Position numbers and translations under genes: made by a program. From Bacteroidota bacterium (GTDB taxonomy: Bacteria > Bacteroidota > Bacteroidia > Flavobacteriales > Flavobacteriaceae): 64,000 nt of DNA. A model generated the notes under the pieces. That model was not told the DNA's origin. It was given only the letters and a program-made list of their open reading frames with translations, and did not search any database. Location of the stretch: positions 1 to 64,000 of the forward strand of contig JAQCIQ010000003.1 in NCBI GenBank assembly GCA_027592025.1, written 5' to 3'. The first letter of the stretch is position 1. Each line of letters begins with the position of its first letter. Below are positions 9,102-17,870 of the stretch, in pieces.

Positions 9102-9738
9102 ATATTAAACTCCCCACTCGGATCATATTACTTCCACAATTTATAGCCAATTCGAAATCTCCACTCATGCCCATAGATAGAATTTCAATTGTAGGATCCA
9201 AAATTTTGAAACGGTCAAAGGTTGATTTCAGCAGTTCAAATTCCTTTTGAATCTGAGTGTTATCAGTAGTAAACGAGGCCATTCCCATTAAACCAGTGAT
9301 CTTTACATTTTCGAATTCTTTATAGTCATCGGACTGCAGAATTGCCAATGCTTCTTCAGGCTCCAATCCAAATTTAGTGTCTTCTTGAGCAATCTTGATT
9401 TGTAGCAAACAATCAATAACCCTGTTGTGTTTTTGCCCTTGCTTGTTTATCTCTTCCAACAGGGAGAAATTGTCAACCCCATGGATCAAGTGCACAAACG
9501 ATGCCATATATTTCACCTTGTTTCTCTGTAAATGCCCGATCATGTGCCAGTGGATGTCCTTGGGCATCGCATCGTGCTTTTGAACCATTTCTTGAACTTT
9601 GTTCTCCCCAAAATGTCTCTGTCCAGCATGATAGGCCTCATTGAGAACCTCAATGGGTTTGGTTTTAGATACGGCTATGAGTTCTACTCCAAAAGGAAGT
9701 TTTCCCCTAAGATTAAAGATGTTTTTGGCTATACTCAT
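9085..9738 (-). CDS. yggS: YggS/PROSC-type pyridoxal phosphate homeostasis protein
   Basis: 217 residues, single-domain PLP-binding TIM barrel without enzymatic activity in the known family; it buffers PLP and affects amino-acid and keto-acid balance. The PLP lysine is Lys25 in A-V-S-K-T. H-F-G-E-N-K-V-Q-E and W-H-M-I-G-H-L-Q-R-N-K are signature segments, and the phosphate-binding end has M-S-G-D and I-R-V-G-S-L-I-F-G. ATG at 9738 overlaps the DUF1015 stop (ATGA), indicating translational coupling. Confidence 0.93.
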   Translation of the reverse strand: MSIAKNIFNLRGKLPFGVELIAVSKTKPIEVLNEAYHAGQRHFGENKVQEMVQKHDAMPKDIHWHMIGHLQRNKVKYMASFVHLIHGVDNFSLLEEINKQGQKHNRVIDCLLQIKIAQEDTKFGLEPEEALAILQSDDYKEFENVKITGLMGMASFTTDNTQIQKEFELLKSTFDRFKILDPTIEILSMGMSGDFELAINCGSNMIRVGSLIFGERN

Positions 9739-10952
9739 GACATGTCGTATATGGTTAAACCACTGAGCAATTTGGGCAGAATATAAGTACTTTTGGGCGG
9801 TAAGGTCAGGTTTTGATCGGCTACTTTGCGAATTTCTGCTGCTGCTATTGGATAGAGTCCAAACACCGCTTTGAAGACCCCTTGATCTACCTTGTTTTGA
9901 AGCTCTTGAACGGATTGATTTCCAGGGGCAAATTGCGCCCGAACATCTAATTTAAGATCGGTAATACCCAAAATGGGTTCAAAAACTAGGGTATTCAAAA
10001 TATAGACATCCAGCTTTTCCAAAGGATTATGAATTCCACTAAAGTAATGATCGACCACATTCAGCTCGTAACACTGTCCTTTCAAATATAGAGTAAACTG
10101 TTGCGCTTTGGTGGGTAGTTTGAATTGTTGACCTAGCCCTTTGACTTCGAATGATTGATTGAGGAGGCTTAGGAATTCTTCATCTGAGTGACCATTCAAA
10201 TCTGTAATAAATCGATTGAATTCTAAAATTTGAAGTTGTGACTCTGGAATTAAAAAAGTCAAAAACTGCTGACTTTCTTGATCTTTCCTCATGTTAGCTA
10301 GTCTGCTGGAAGAGGCTGCTCTATGATGACCATCGGCTATATATAAATGGGGGATATTTTTGAAGACAGATTTTAGAGTGTTTATTTCCTCAGTTTGTGT
10401 GACTACCCAAATTGAATGGCGGTGACCGTTGGAACATTCGAATTGGTCAATCGGTTCGGATTGACTAAATTGATTCAATAATTGTTCTACTAACTCGTTG
10501 TCAGGAAAACTGATCAAAACAGGTTCAGCGTTGAAGTTAACCGTATTGAGATAGGTTTCGAAAACAGACTCTCTGGCAGTAAGCGTATCTTCGTGTTTTC
10601 GGATGATATTGCTATTGTAACTGGCTACCGGCAGGCAGGCAATCGCTCCCAAATAGGTTTTTCCAGCAGTTGTTTGAATTTTGTAGATATAAATGGAATC
10701 AGTCGGGTCTTGAATTAAAATCCGATTTTTTATAGCTTTTTCGTAGGCCTTTCGGACAGCTTTGTAGCGCTTTTGTGGTGATTTTGGATAATTCTTATAG
10801 GCACCTCCAATGATTTTCAAAAAAGATGCGTTGTTTCCGTTGATCAAAGAATCTCTGATGTCGGGGTCATAACTGTCATAGCTCTGCGAAGCTACTTCGG
10901 CAGAGGTGTGAGGTGCTGGTCTATAAGCGCGAAAAGGCAATATTATAGCCAT
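9735..10952 (-). CDS. DUF1015 family protein
   Basis: 405 residues from ATG 10952, where the family-typical opening I-I-L-P-F-R-A-Y-R-P begins. The frame extends 12 codons upstream to a TTG at 10988 inside the dehydrogenase gene, which is less likely. The conserved block with I-A-D-G-H-H-R-A near residue 220 is visible. The DGHHR motif recalls ParB/Srx-fold phosphotransferases, and in other genomes DUF1015 genes lie near serine-biosynthesis genes. The reaction is not established here. It starts 10 bases after the hydroxybutyryl-CoA dehydrogenase stop and overlaps yggS by 4. Confidence 0.85.
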   Translation of the reverse strand: MAIILPFRAYRPAPHTSAEVASQSYDSYDPDIRDSLINGNNASFLKIIGGAYKNYPKSPQKRYKAVRKAYEKAIKNRILIQDPTDSIYIYKIQTTAGKTYLGAIACLPVASYNSNIIRKHEDTLTARESVFETYLNTVNFNAEPVLISFPDNELVEQLLNQFSQSEPIDQFECSNGHRHSIWVVTQTEEINTLKSVFKNIPHLYIADGHHRAASSSRLANMRKDQESQQFLTFLIPESQLQILEFNRFITDLNGHSDEEFLSLLNQSFEVKGLGQQFKLPTKAQQFTLYLKGQCYELNVVDHYFSGIHNPLEKLDVYILNTLVFEPILGITDLKLDVRAQFAPGNQSVQELQNKVDQGVFKAVFGLYPIAAAEIRKVADQNLTLPPKSTYILPKLLSGLTIYDMS

Positions 10953-10962
10953 GCCTTTGTGA

Positions 10963-11853
10963 CTATTTTGAGAACTGTGAGGCGACAACTTCCGCCTTTC
11001 TAGTAGTGCTGTAATCGTAAAACCCTTCCCCTGATTTCACACCTAATTTACCGGCACGTACCATATTGACGAGCAAAGGACAAGCAGCGTACTTTGGATT
11101 TTTGAATCCGTCGTGCATTACATTCAAAATGGACAAACAAACGTCGAGACCTATGAAGTCTGCCAGTTGGAGCGGACCCATGGGATGCGCCATACCCAAT
11201 TTCATCACGGTATCAATGGCCATTACATCGGCAACGCCATGATACAAACTCTCAATGGCTTCATTGATCATTGGCATCAAAATGCGATTGGCGATGAAGC
11301 CAGGATAATCGTTAACAACAACAGGAGTTTTTCCTAATTGTTTAGCCACACTTTCGATCGTACTAGCCACCTCATCGCTGGTGTTATAACCTCTTATGAT
11401 TTCAACCAATACCATTACAGGTACGGGGTTCATAAAATGCATGCCAATGACCTTGTCAGGTCTTTGAGTCACTCCAGCAAGTTGGGTAATCGGTATGGAT
11501 GAGGTATTACTGGCCAGAATGGTTTTGCTATCACAAAATTGATCTAGATCCTCGAATATTTTTAACTTCAACCCTTGATTTTCAGTGGCTGCTTCAACAA
11601 CCAAGTCAACTCCTTCCACGCCTTCTTTTAGGCTGGTGAAGGTACTGATGTTGGCTAGAGTTTGGGATTTTTTGTCAGCATCAATTTGACCTTTGTCTAA
11701 TTGTCTTCCGAGATTTCTTTCTATGGTTTCTAATCCGCGTTTCAGTGTGTCTGCACTGAGATCAATAAGACGAACCGTAAAGTCGTTTTGTGCGAAGGTG
11801 TGAGCAATGCCATTGCCCATTGTTCCTACACCAATTACTGCTACTTTTTTCAT
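10963..11853 (-). CDS. hbd: 3-hydroxybutyryl-CoA dehydrogenase
   Basis: NAD(P)-dependent oxidation of 3-hydroxyacyl-CoA in fatty-acid or butanoate metabolism. 296 residues is the usual stand-alone length. N-terminal Rossmann motif G-V-G-T-M-G-N-G-I-A. Catalytic region: S-N-T-S-S, the catalytic His in G-M-H-F-M-N-P-V-P, and N-R-I-L-M-P-M-I-N-E. The C-terminal dimerisation domain ends with G-K-L-G-V-K-S-G-E-G-F-Y-D-Y. ATG 11853 overlaps the oxidoreductase stop by 4 bases. Confidence 0.93.
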   Translation of the reverse strand: MKKVAVIGVGTMGNGIAHTFAQNDFTVRLIDLSADTLKRGLETIERNLGRQLDKGQIDADKKSQTLANISTFTSLKEGVEGVDLVVEAATENQGLKLKIFEDLDQFCDSKTILASNTSSIPITQLAGVTQRPDKVIGMHFMNPVPVMVLVEIIRGYNTSDEVASTIESVAKQLGKTPVVVNDYPGFIANRILMPMINEAIESLYHGVADVMAIDTVMKLGMAHPMGPLQLADFIGLDVCLSILNVMHDGFKNPKYAACPLLVNMVRAGKLGVKSGEGFYDYSTTRKAEVVASQFSK

Positions 11854-12821
11854 AATTCCGTTTTAAAACATTTGATGATTTCCCGAGCTATTCGAAGGGC
11901 CTCTGTACCATCGCTCAGACTCACAATGGGGGTAGTTCCATTTGAAATGGCCTCTGCAAAACTGTTCAATTCGTCCAAGATAGCGTTGTTCGGAGAAATC
12001 TCTGGACGCTCGAATAAGATGCGTTTTTTAACTCCCTCTGCGTTTTCCAAGATCATGTCGTAATCCCCGGCTTCACCCGTCAAGTTTTCCATTTGAACTA
12101 CCTCACTGCTCTTTTCTAGAAAGTCAACAGAGATGTAGGCATCCTTTTGAAAAAAGCGACTCTTCCTCATGTTCTTAAGAGAAATCCGACTGGCCGTTAA
12201 GTTGGCTACACAGCCGTTTTCAAATTCTAATCTGGCATTGGCAATATCTGGAGAGGCGCTGATGACAGAAACTCCGCTAGAGCTGATGTCAACAACCTTG
12301 GAGCCTACGACCTTTAATATGATGTCAATGTCGTGAATCATCAAATCCAAGACGACAGGAACGTCCGTCCCACGCGGATTGAATTCGGCCAGACGATGCG
12401 TTTCAATAAACATGGGATTAGAAAGAAAACCTTGAACGGCAGTGAACGCAGGGTTGAATCTCTCTACATGACCCACTTGACCTTTCACGTGGTTATTATC
12501 GGCTAGAGCAATCAATTCTTGTGCTTCTTCAACAGTGTTGGTAATTGGCTTTTCAATAAAAACGTGCTTTCCTTTTTCTATGGCCATTTTGGCACAATCA
12601 AAATGATTCATAGTAGGGGTAACAATGTCAATGACATCAATTTCATCGAGGAGTTCAGCATAACTACTGAATCTTCTGTATCCAAATTCTTTCTCAACGG
12701 TTGCAGCGGTAGTGGGGTCGTTTTCAAAAAATCCTACCAACTCGTATTTTTCAGAAGCTTGAAGGAGTTTCAAATGGATTTTCCCTAAGTGCCCTGCGCC
12801 AATTACACCCGCTTTTAACAT
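11850..12821 (-). CDS. Gfo/Idh/MocA family NAD(P)-dependent oxidoreductase
   Basis: 323 residues from ATG 12821; six further upstream codons back to a TTG are open but unlikely. The N-terminal Rossmann fold has V-I-G-A-G-H-L-G-K-I-H. The family signature E-K-P-I follows near residue 90, and H-V-E-R-F-N-P-A and D-L-M-I-H-D-I-D-I lie in the substrate domain, as in UDP-sugar or inositol dehydrogenase relatives. The substrate cannot be assigned. It is the first gene of a seven-gene minus-strand run. Confidence 0.88.
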   Translation of the reverse strand: MLKAGVIGAGHLGKIHLKLLQASEKYELVGFFENDPTTAATVEKEFGYRRFSSYAELLDEIDVIDIVTPTMNHFDCAKMAIEKGKHVFIEKPITNTVEEAQELIALADNNHVKGQVGHVERFNPAFTAVQGFLSNPMFIETHRLAEFNPRGTDVPVVLDLMIHDIDIILKVVGSKVVDISSSGVSVISASPDIANARLEFENGCVANLTASRISLKNMRKSRFFQKDAYISVDFLEKSSEVVQMENLTGEAGDYDMILENAEGVKKRILFERPEISPNNAILDELNSFAEAISNGTTPIVSLSDGTEALRIAREIIKCFKTEL

Positions 12822-12836
12822 CTTTTGTCTTTTGGT

Positions 12837-12844
12837 CAAAATTA
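12837..12844 (-). promoter_or_regulatory. Candidate -7 element for the 12821-5952 gene run
   Basis: TAATTTTG on the minus strand, 15 bases before the ATG at 12821, matches TAnnTTTG exactly. A TTG lies 24 bases upstream of it, a longer spacing than usual, so the -33 box is uncertain. Confidence 0.4.
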
Positions 12845-12922
12845 CACGTTTTCCATGATAATTGTAATCAATGGGACGGAAAGTTCCTTCAGTCTCTGTC
12901 CGACGACCAGGATTGACAAGAC

Positions 12923-13603
12923 TTAAAAAGTCAAGGTTTCACCAATACGAGGCAAAACTAGCGTTTTGTTTGCTTTTGAGAAATGACTCACCGCTGCCGC
13001 TGTATCAATAGAGATGGGAGGGAAGGTGTTGTAATGACAACCCATGATGTGCTTACATTCAACAAATTCAGCAGCCATAACGGCTTCTTCCATTCCCATG
13101 GTAAAATTGTCTCCAATGGGCAAAATAGCAAGGGTTAATTGTGGACACAACTGAGGAATGAGTTTCATATCATAGGTCAGCGCTGTGTCACCAGCGACGT
13201 AAAAGCAGCAGTCGTCATTCCAAATAACAAATCCACCTGCGTTACCTCCGTAGGTGCCGTCGGGTAGCACTGAAGAGTGAATGGCACTGACAAATTTAAC
13301 TGTTCCGAAATCGAAGGTGTATTTTCCACCGTGATTCATGTGGTGACCTTTAAGACCTTTTTGGATGTACCACTGCACGATTTCGAAATTAGAAATGATT
13401 AAGGCTCCAGTTTTTTTGGCAATTTGTTCTGCATCTAAAACATGATCCATGTGCCCGTGGGTCAACAAAATATAATCGGCTTCGATCCTGTTCATGTCGA
13501 CATCCGAAGCCAAGGAATTGCCTGAAATGAAGGGGTCAAAAAGTAATTTTTTACCCTGGATCTCAACCAAAAAACAGGCGTGACCATAGTAAGTTATTGT
13601 CAT
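12923..13603 (-). CDS. Metal-dependent hydrolase, UPF0173/beta-lactamase fold
   Basis: 226 residues, the full length of the UPF0173 branch of metallo-beta-lactamase-fold enzymes. The opening Y-Y-G-H-A-C-F and F-D-P-F-I are followed by the zinc-binding T-H-G-H-M-D-H, then A-G-D-T-A and a late H-Y-N-T-F histidine. It is a cytosolic hydrolase whose substrate is unknown. ATG at 13603. It sits 101 bases downstream of the start of the next operon, and I see no terminator between. Confidence 0.88.
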   Translation of the reverse strand: MTITYYGHACFLVEIQGKKLLFDPFISGNSLASDVDMNRIEADYILLTHGHMDHVLDAEQIAKKTGALIISNFEIVQWYIQKGLKGHHMNHGGKYTFDFGTVKFVSAIHSSVLPDGTYGGNAGGFVIWNDDCCFYVAGDTALTYDMKLIPQLCPQLTLAILPIGDNFTMGMEEAVMAAEFVECKHIMGCHYNTFPPISIDTAAAVSHFSKANKTLVLPRIGETLTF

Positions 13604-13819
13604 GGGAATCGAAGATTGTTTAGCAGATACTAAAATACAAATATTGAATACAAATTTGTTCTATCACTGGCATTTATTGTGGTGTAATATCCTTTTCGAA
13701 CAATTAAAACACTTGTTGTTGTTTAATTTTCTTGAGATCTCCATACGTCTAGTAGAAATTGATATCTCAAATTACCACTGTTATTAGGATCTCAAAAAGG
13801 CTGAAAATTATAGGGATTC
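13604..13819. other. AT-rich intergenic gap
   Basis: 216 bases between two minus-strand genes. An open plus-strand frame of 61 codons exists but has no codon bias, start context or recognisable protein. No hairpin with a T tract is visible. Confidence 0.5.
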
Positions 13820-14239
13820 TTACTCAAACAAATCTTCTTTATCCATGCCATTGATGGTTCGTTTTCTGATCCAAAAATAGAATACAGCATGAAGAAGTAA
13901 AAATATTCCCCAGTTAACCGCTATTACAGCAATGGTACTTTTTCTCTCGTATATTGAGGCAAAACCGAGTTCAAACCACAACAAAGAAATGATGTTGTAT
14001 ACCACATAATTGGTAAAGTGAAATCTAAAGCCGATGTCAAAAATGGGCAGATGTTCATGGTCCTTTTTTCCAAAGTACCATCCAGCTGAGAATATGGTTG
14101 CAAAATATAAGAGCGATGACAAAATGATGGTCAGCCATGATTGGTTTTGGATTCCATGGCTTAAACAAAATCTGAAAATAAGGGTCAATACTGCTGCGCT
14201 TAATGCAAACTTCAATAAGTAGGGGGTAATTGTTTTCAT
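13820..14239 (-). CDS. Small four-helix integral membrane protein, unknown function
   Basis: 139 residues with four hydrophobic segments (roughly residues 7-24, 35-55, 73-93 and 100-122) and a charged C terminus. I do not recognise the family. It begins 5 bases after the PadR-like gene, the last of a lipoprotein/PadR/membrane-protein trio, and may be the target or partner of that regulator. Confidence 0.65.
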   Translation of the reverse strand: MKTITPYLLKFALSAAVLTLIFRFCLSHGIQNQSWLTIILSSLLYFATIFSAGWYFGKKDHEHLPIFDIGFRFHFTNYVVYNIISLLWFELGFASIYERKSTIAVIAVNWGIFLLLHAVFYFWIRKRTINGMDKEDLFE

Positions 14240-14244
14240 GGTTA

Positions 14245-14613
14245 TTATAGATTTAGGGTGTTTCTTATTTCTTCGGAGTAAAATAGTTTAATATTTCTTT
14301 CCACAAATTGGTGAAAGAGATCTTGACCAAGGGTGGTCAAATAGTAGTATTTCCTTTCGGGTCCTTTGTTGCCTTCTCTCAAATCAAAAGCTACAATATT
14401 GATGAGTTCATATTTTCTCAGGGCCCGGTATAGGCTTTGCTCTTCACAACTGATGGTTCCATTCGATTTAGTTTCAATGAAGCTCTTAATTTCCTCCACA
14501 TACTTCTGATCTTCTTGAAGAGCCATGAAAATCCACAAAGTAAGCTGGCCTTTTTTGTAAGTGTTTTCCCAGGATAGCAGGAGGTTGTCGAGGTGCAGGT
14601 CTTTCAATTTCAC
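14245..14613 (-). CDS. PadR-like winged-helix transcriptional regulator
   Basis: 122 residues. A winged helix of PadR type is suggested by the helical start (L-T-L-W-I-F-M-A-L), the recognition region E-Q-S-L-Y-R-A-L-R-K-Y-E-L-I, and the wing with G-P-E-R-K-Y-Y-Y-L-T-T-L-G. These regulators act as dimers and often control membrane proteins encoded next to them. The start is GTG at 14613, overlapping the lipoprotein stop (GTGA). Which gene it controls is inference. Confidence 0.75.
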   Translation of the reverse strand: MKLKDLHLDNLLLSWENTYKKGQLTLWIFMALQEDQKYVEEIKSFIETKSNGTISCEEQSLYRALRKYELINIVAFDLREGNKGPERKYYYLTTLGQDLFHQFVERNIKLFYSEEIRNTLNL

Positions 14614-15014
14614 CGAAAACGAGATTTATAGGTTTGAAACGATTTCTCAAGTTGAGAAATAACAGATTCTGCCTCATTAAAATTCTCAGCCAAAGACAAT
14701 TGATTGATGAGTTCTATGTGAGGAAGCAACCATTTGTGCAACTCGTCGTGACTCTCTCCAGTCATCGTACAACTTTTTATCAGACTATCATTCTTAATCT
14801 TTAGATTCTTCGACAGCTCGAGGTAGTCTTGATCCTTTTGAGCAACAAATTGATTTAGCAAAGCAATTTCAGCGTCGATGTGGGGTTTCATCTCTGAGTT
14901 GACTACCCATGTCTTGCTGTCGTCCAATTTTAAATCTTTCGGTTGTTTGTTGTTGCAACAAAGAACGACCACTGCTCCAGTCAGTAGAATAAGGGCTTGT
15001 TTAAATTTTATCAT
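14610..15014 (-). CDS. Small putative lipoprotein
   Basis: 134 residues from ATG 15014. A short basic N terminus and a hydrophobic stretch end at V-L-C-C-N-N, a plausible lipobox with the lipid-bearing Cys at about 20. The rest is helical and charged, probably coiled coil, with no recognised family. It is the first gene of the trio ending at 13820. The frame continues ten codons upstream, but the internal ATG gives the better signal peptide. Confidence 0.6.
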   Translation of the reverse strand: MIKFKQALILLTGAVVVLCCNNKQPKDLKLDDSKTWVVNSEMKPHIDAEIALLNQFVAQKDQDYLELSKNLKIKNDSLIKSCTMTGESHDELHKWLLPHIELINQLSLAENFNEAESVISQLEKSFQTYKSRFR

Positions 15015-15239
15015 GGGGTTTTTATGATTTATGGCCCAGATCAATACACACAGAAAACTGTAAGATCAATTCTAATACCTACAGGAGAGATTTTGAATTA
15101 AGTTTGAAAAATGAACTTAAACAAATCGTTCACTTGAGATGGTAGACTTGTATTTGGGCAACACTAAATTAACAAATTAAACAATAAGAAAATGATATTA
15201 ATTGAACATCTGAGGCCTTTACCAGAATTTAAAATTCTA

Positions 15240-17093
15240 CTACTCCATTTTCAAAGACAATTCAAGCCAGCGTTCTTCGAGCTGCTCGATTTGGTGGTTG
15301 ATTTGCTGCAATTCTACCGACAGAGAACTGATGTCTTCTTCTGGAACTTCTTGATTGACAAACAGCGCCTCAATTTTTGATTTTTTGTTTCCAAGATCTG
15401 CCATTTCCAATTCGATGGACTCGAATTCCTTTTTTTCCTGATAACACATTTTGACAATAGTCACTGTCTTTTCTGAAATGGGTTTGATTTTTTCTGGACT
15501 TTTTTCCGGTGGTTTGGAGTCCTCGTAGGTTCTGAAATCTGAGTAATTCCCGGGAAAATCTTCAATTTCACCATTTCCCCTAAAGACAAACAAATGGTCG
15601 ACGATTTTATCCATAAAATACCGATCGTGTGAAACTACCAATAGGCAGCCTGGATAGTCGAGAAGAAAATCCTCTAGTACATTGAGGGTGGCGATATCTA
15701 GGTCGTTGGTGGGTTCATCGAGAATTAAAAAATTAGGATTTTGAATAAGCACCGTACACAAAAAGAGTCTTTTTTGTTCTCCGCCACTCAATTTTTCTAC
15801 AAAATCATATTGTCTATTGCGAGAAAATAAAAACTTTTCTAGCAACTGCCCCGCCGAAATACTTCGACCTTTGGTCAGCGGAATATATTCGCCGAATTCT
15901 TTTATGACATCAATCACTTTTTGTCCTTCTTTGACCTGGATGCCACTTTGAGTAAAGTAGCCAAACTTAATGGTGTCGCCTACGATAATCTTGCCGCTGT
16001 CCACTTCAGTTTTTTGGGTAATCATGTTGAGAAAGGTGGATTTGCCAGTTCCATTTTTACCAATAATTCCAATGCGTTCCCCCTTTTTAAAGAAGTATTC
16101 GAAGCGATCTAAAATGATTAAATCCTCAAATTTTTTGGACGCTTTGTGAATTTCTAGAATTTTAGATCCCATGCGTTCCATGACAATTTCTAGCTCCACT
16201 TTGTGGTCGTTTCTGCGCTTTTGAGATTCTTCTTTGATCTTGAAAAAGTCGTCAATTCTAGATTTCGATTTGGTAGTTCTCGCCTTGGGTTGACGTCTCA
16301 TCCATTCCAATTCTTTTTTGAACAACAGTTTGGCCTTTCCTAAGCTGACCTGTTCTTGTTGAAGACGTTCTTCTTTTTTTTGCAAAAAGTAGGAATAGTT
16401 TCCTCTGTAATTGTAGAGTTGACCTTGATCTAGTTCTATTATTTCATTACACACGCGCTCCAAAAAGTAGCGGTCGTGGGTAACCATAAAAAGCGTGATA
16501 TTTTCTTTTTTAAAATATTGTTCCAACCATTCAATCATATCCAAATCCAAATGATTGGTGGGTTCATCCAAAATGAGCAAATCGGGTTTATTGATTAAAG
16601 TGACAGCCAAGGCAAGTCTCTTTCTTTGGCCTCCCGACAACTGTCCCACCTTTTGGTTGAGATCGACCAGTTTTAATTTGGACAATATTTGACTGTATTG
16701 GGTTTCAAAATCCCAAGCATTGTATTGTTCCATTTTTTCGAAAGCCATTTGATAGGATTTTTCGTCATCCGGATTGTTTAATGCGTAATTATAGTCTTCG
16801 ATAACCTTAACAATAGGGTTGTCCGATTTGAATACGGTTTCCTCCACGGTCAAATGATCCTCGAAATGATCGTCTTGAGACAGATAGACCATAAACAAAT
16901 CTTTACGGCTAGAGACTTGACCTTGATTTGGGGTATCTAGACCAGCAATGATGTTGAGAATTGAGGTTTTTCCTGCACCATTTTTGGCGATAAGTGCTAT
17001 TTTTTGACCCTTGTTTATGCCAAAGGACAAATTTTCAAAAAGGGTGAGCTCGCCATACGATTTGGAGATGTTCTCAACTGAGATGTAGTTCAT
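15240..17093 (-). CDS. uup: ABC-F ATPase, Uup-like
   Basis: 617 residues with two nucleotide-binding domains and no membrane domain. NBD1 has P-loop A-K-N-G-A-G-K-T at 36-43, signature L-S-G-G-Q-R-K-R and Walker B L-I-L-D-E-P-T-N-H. NBD2 has G-K-N-G-T-G-K-S, L-S-G-G-E-Q-K-R and L-I-L-D-E-P-T-N-D. The linker is rich in basic and helical residues, and the C-terminal ~80 residues form a coiled coil, the mark of Uup. ABC-F proteins act on the ribosome or, for Uup, are linked to genome stability. A promoter lies directly upstream. Confidence 0.88.
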   Translation of the reverse strand: MNYISVENISKSYGELTLFENLSFGINKGQKIALIAKNGAGKTSILNIIAGLDTPNQGQVSSRKDLFMVYLSQDDHFEDHLTVEETVFKSDNPIVKVIEDYNYALNNPDDEKSYQMAFEKMEQYNAWDFETQYSQILSKLKLVDLNQKVGQLSGGQRKRLALAVTLINKPDLLILDEPTNHLDLDMIEWLEQYFKKENITLFMVTHDRYFLERVCNEIIELDQGQLYNYRGNYSYFLQKKEERLQQEQVSLGKAKLLFKKELEWMRRQPKARTTKSKSRIDDFFKIKEESQKRRNDHKVELEIVMERMGSKILEIHKASKKFEDLIILDRFEYFFKKGERIGIIGKNGTGKSTFLNMITQKTEVDSGKIIVGDTIKFGYFTQSGIQVKEGQKVIDVIKEFGEYIPLTKGRSISAGQLLEKFLFSRNRQYDFVEKLSGGEQKRLFLCTVLIQNPNFLILDEPTNDLDIATLNVLEDFLLDYPGCLLVVSHDRYFMDKIVDHLFVFRGNGEIEDFPGNYSDFRTYEDSKPPEKSPEKIKPISEKTVTIVKMCYQEKKEFESIELEMADLGNKKSKIEALFVNQEVPEEDISSLSVELQQINHQIEQLEERWLELSLKME

Positions 17094-17106
17094 CGAGTGA
17101 TTTTGG

Positions 17107-17135
17107 CAAAGCTAATCAAATTGAGCCAGTTCAAA
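17107..17135 (-). promoter_or_regulatory. Promoter of uup
   Basis: On the minus strand TTTG (17132-17135), 17 bases, then TAGCTTTG (17107-17114), an exact TAnnTTTG. The ATG at 17093 is 13 bases downstream of the -7 box, giving a very short leader. Confidence 0.6.
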
Positions 17136-17212
17136 TCATAGAACATGAACACAGTTAACCCGATATAGCCATGCCCAAATCACATGAGTTTTTTCTCTAA
17201 AAACGTATTGCT

Positions 17213-17686
17213 TTAGAGATCAAATTGATATTGGAACTTGCAATACAACTGACTGTTTTCTATGGCATAGTTGTCGTCTCCATTAAAAGCTGCATATCCG
17301 TTGGTTCCGCCTATGTAGAAAATGGTATTCGGGTTCGGATTCCATTTGAGTAAGGGTTGGTAGAAAAAGGTGTTGCTAAAATTATTGAATTCCCCAATCA
17401 CTCTAAAAGACAATGCCTTGTTGAACTGAAAATTGATGGAGGACCGACCGATATATCCGGAGGTAAAGAAGCTGCCATTTTCTTTGTTTTTCAACTGATA
17501 ATAGCGCAGACTGGGTCTAAAAGTAAGCTTAGGGGTGATTTGAAAGCTGTTAAAAGTTTCAAGGTAAAAACGATTGCCAATTTGCGGATTGCTACTGTCA
17601 TACCAGAGGGATTCTCCTATAGTTGTAAAAAAACCAATTCTAACTGTTTCAGATGGGCTATACTGTTTAACGGTCGCTCTGAAATC
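17213..17686 (-). pseudogene. Decayed C-terminal end of a DUF5916/CBM9-type outer-membrane protein
   Basis: The minus strand is open for 157 codons with no ATG; the first in-frame stop upstream is at 17687-17689. Translation gives a run of outer-membrane beta strands closely resembling the end of DUF5916 proteins. Recognisable pieces are N-P-Q-I-G-N-R, F-R-P-S-L-R-Y, W-N-P-N-P-N-T-I-F-Y-I-G-G-T-N-G-Y and a terminal F-Q-Y-Q-F-D-L. Such proteins are normally 700-900 residues, with an N-terminal carbohydrate-binding-like domain. Here everything before the last part of the barrel is absent. The remnant is well preserved, so the loss may be recent. Confidence 0.65.
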
Positions 17687-17689
17687 TCA

Positions 17690-17870
17690 ATTATTGACTA
17701 AATGCGCAGTTTAAGGGTCAAAATTAGCACATAAAAACCGAAATGAAAACACACTAAATCAAATCGGCTAAATTCATGCAGCATAAACTATAGATAGGAG
17801 ATTTCCTTTCTATAAATGATTGGAGTAAGTGCTTGGAAATTCTTAATTTAGCGACCAAATCCACAGCACC
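17690..17870. other. Intergenic remnant region before pcm
   Basis: 181 bases with no recognisable coding on either strand. An exact TAATTTTG -7 match on the minus strand (17719-17726) points toward the pseudogene and could be its old promoter, but no -33 box is visible. Confidence 0.35.

Noticed and set aside
13602-13787. Plus-strand 61-codon open frame in the gap next to the metallo-hydrolase
   Set aside because: No family resemblance or start context, and the region is AT-rich non-coding.
17194-17219. 8-bp inverted repeat TCTCTAAA/TTTAGAGA considered as a terminator
   Set aside because: No T run follows the stem on either strand in the right orientation.
17357-17701. Plus-strand 114-codon frame over the pseudogene
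   Set aside because: The minus-strand translation matches an outer-membrane barrel family; the plus frame matches nothing.
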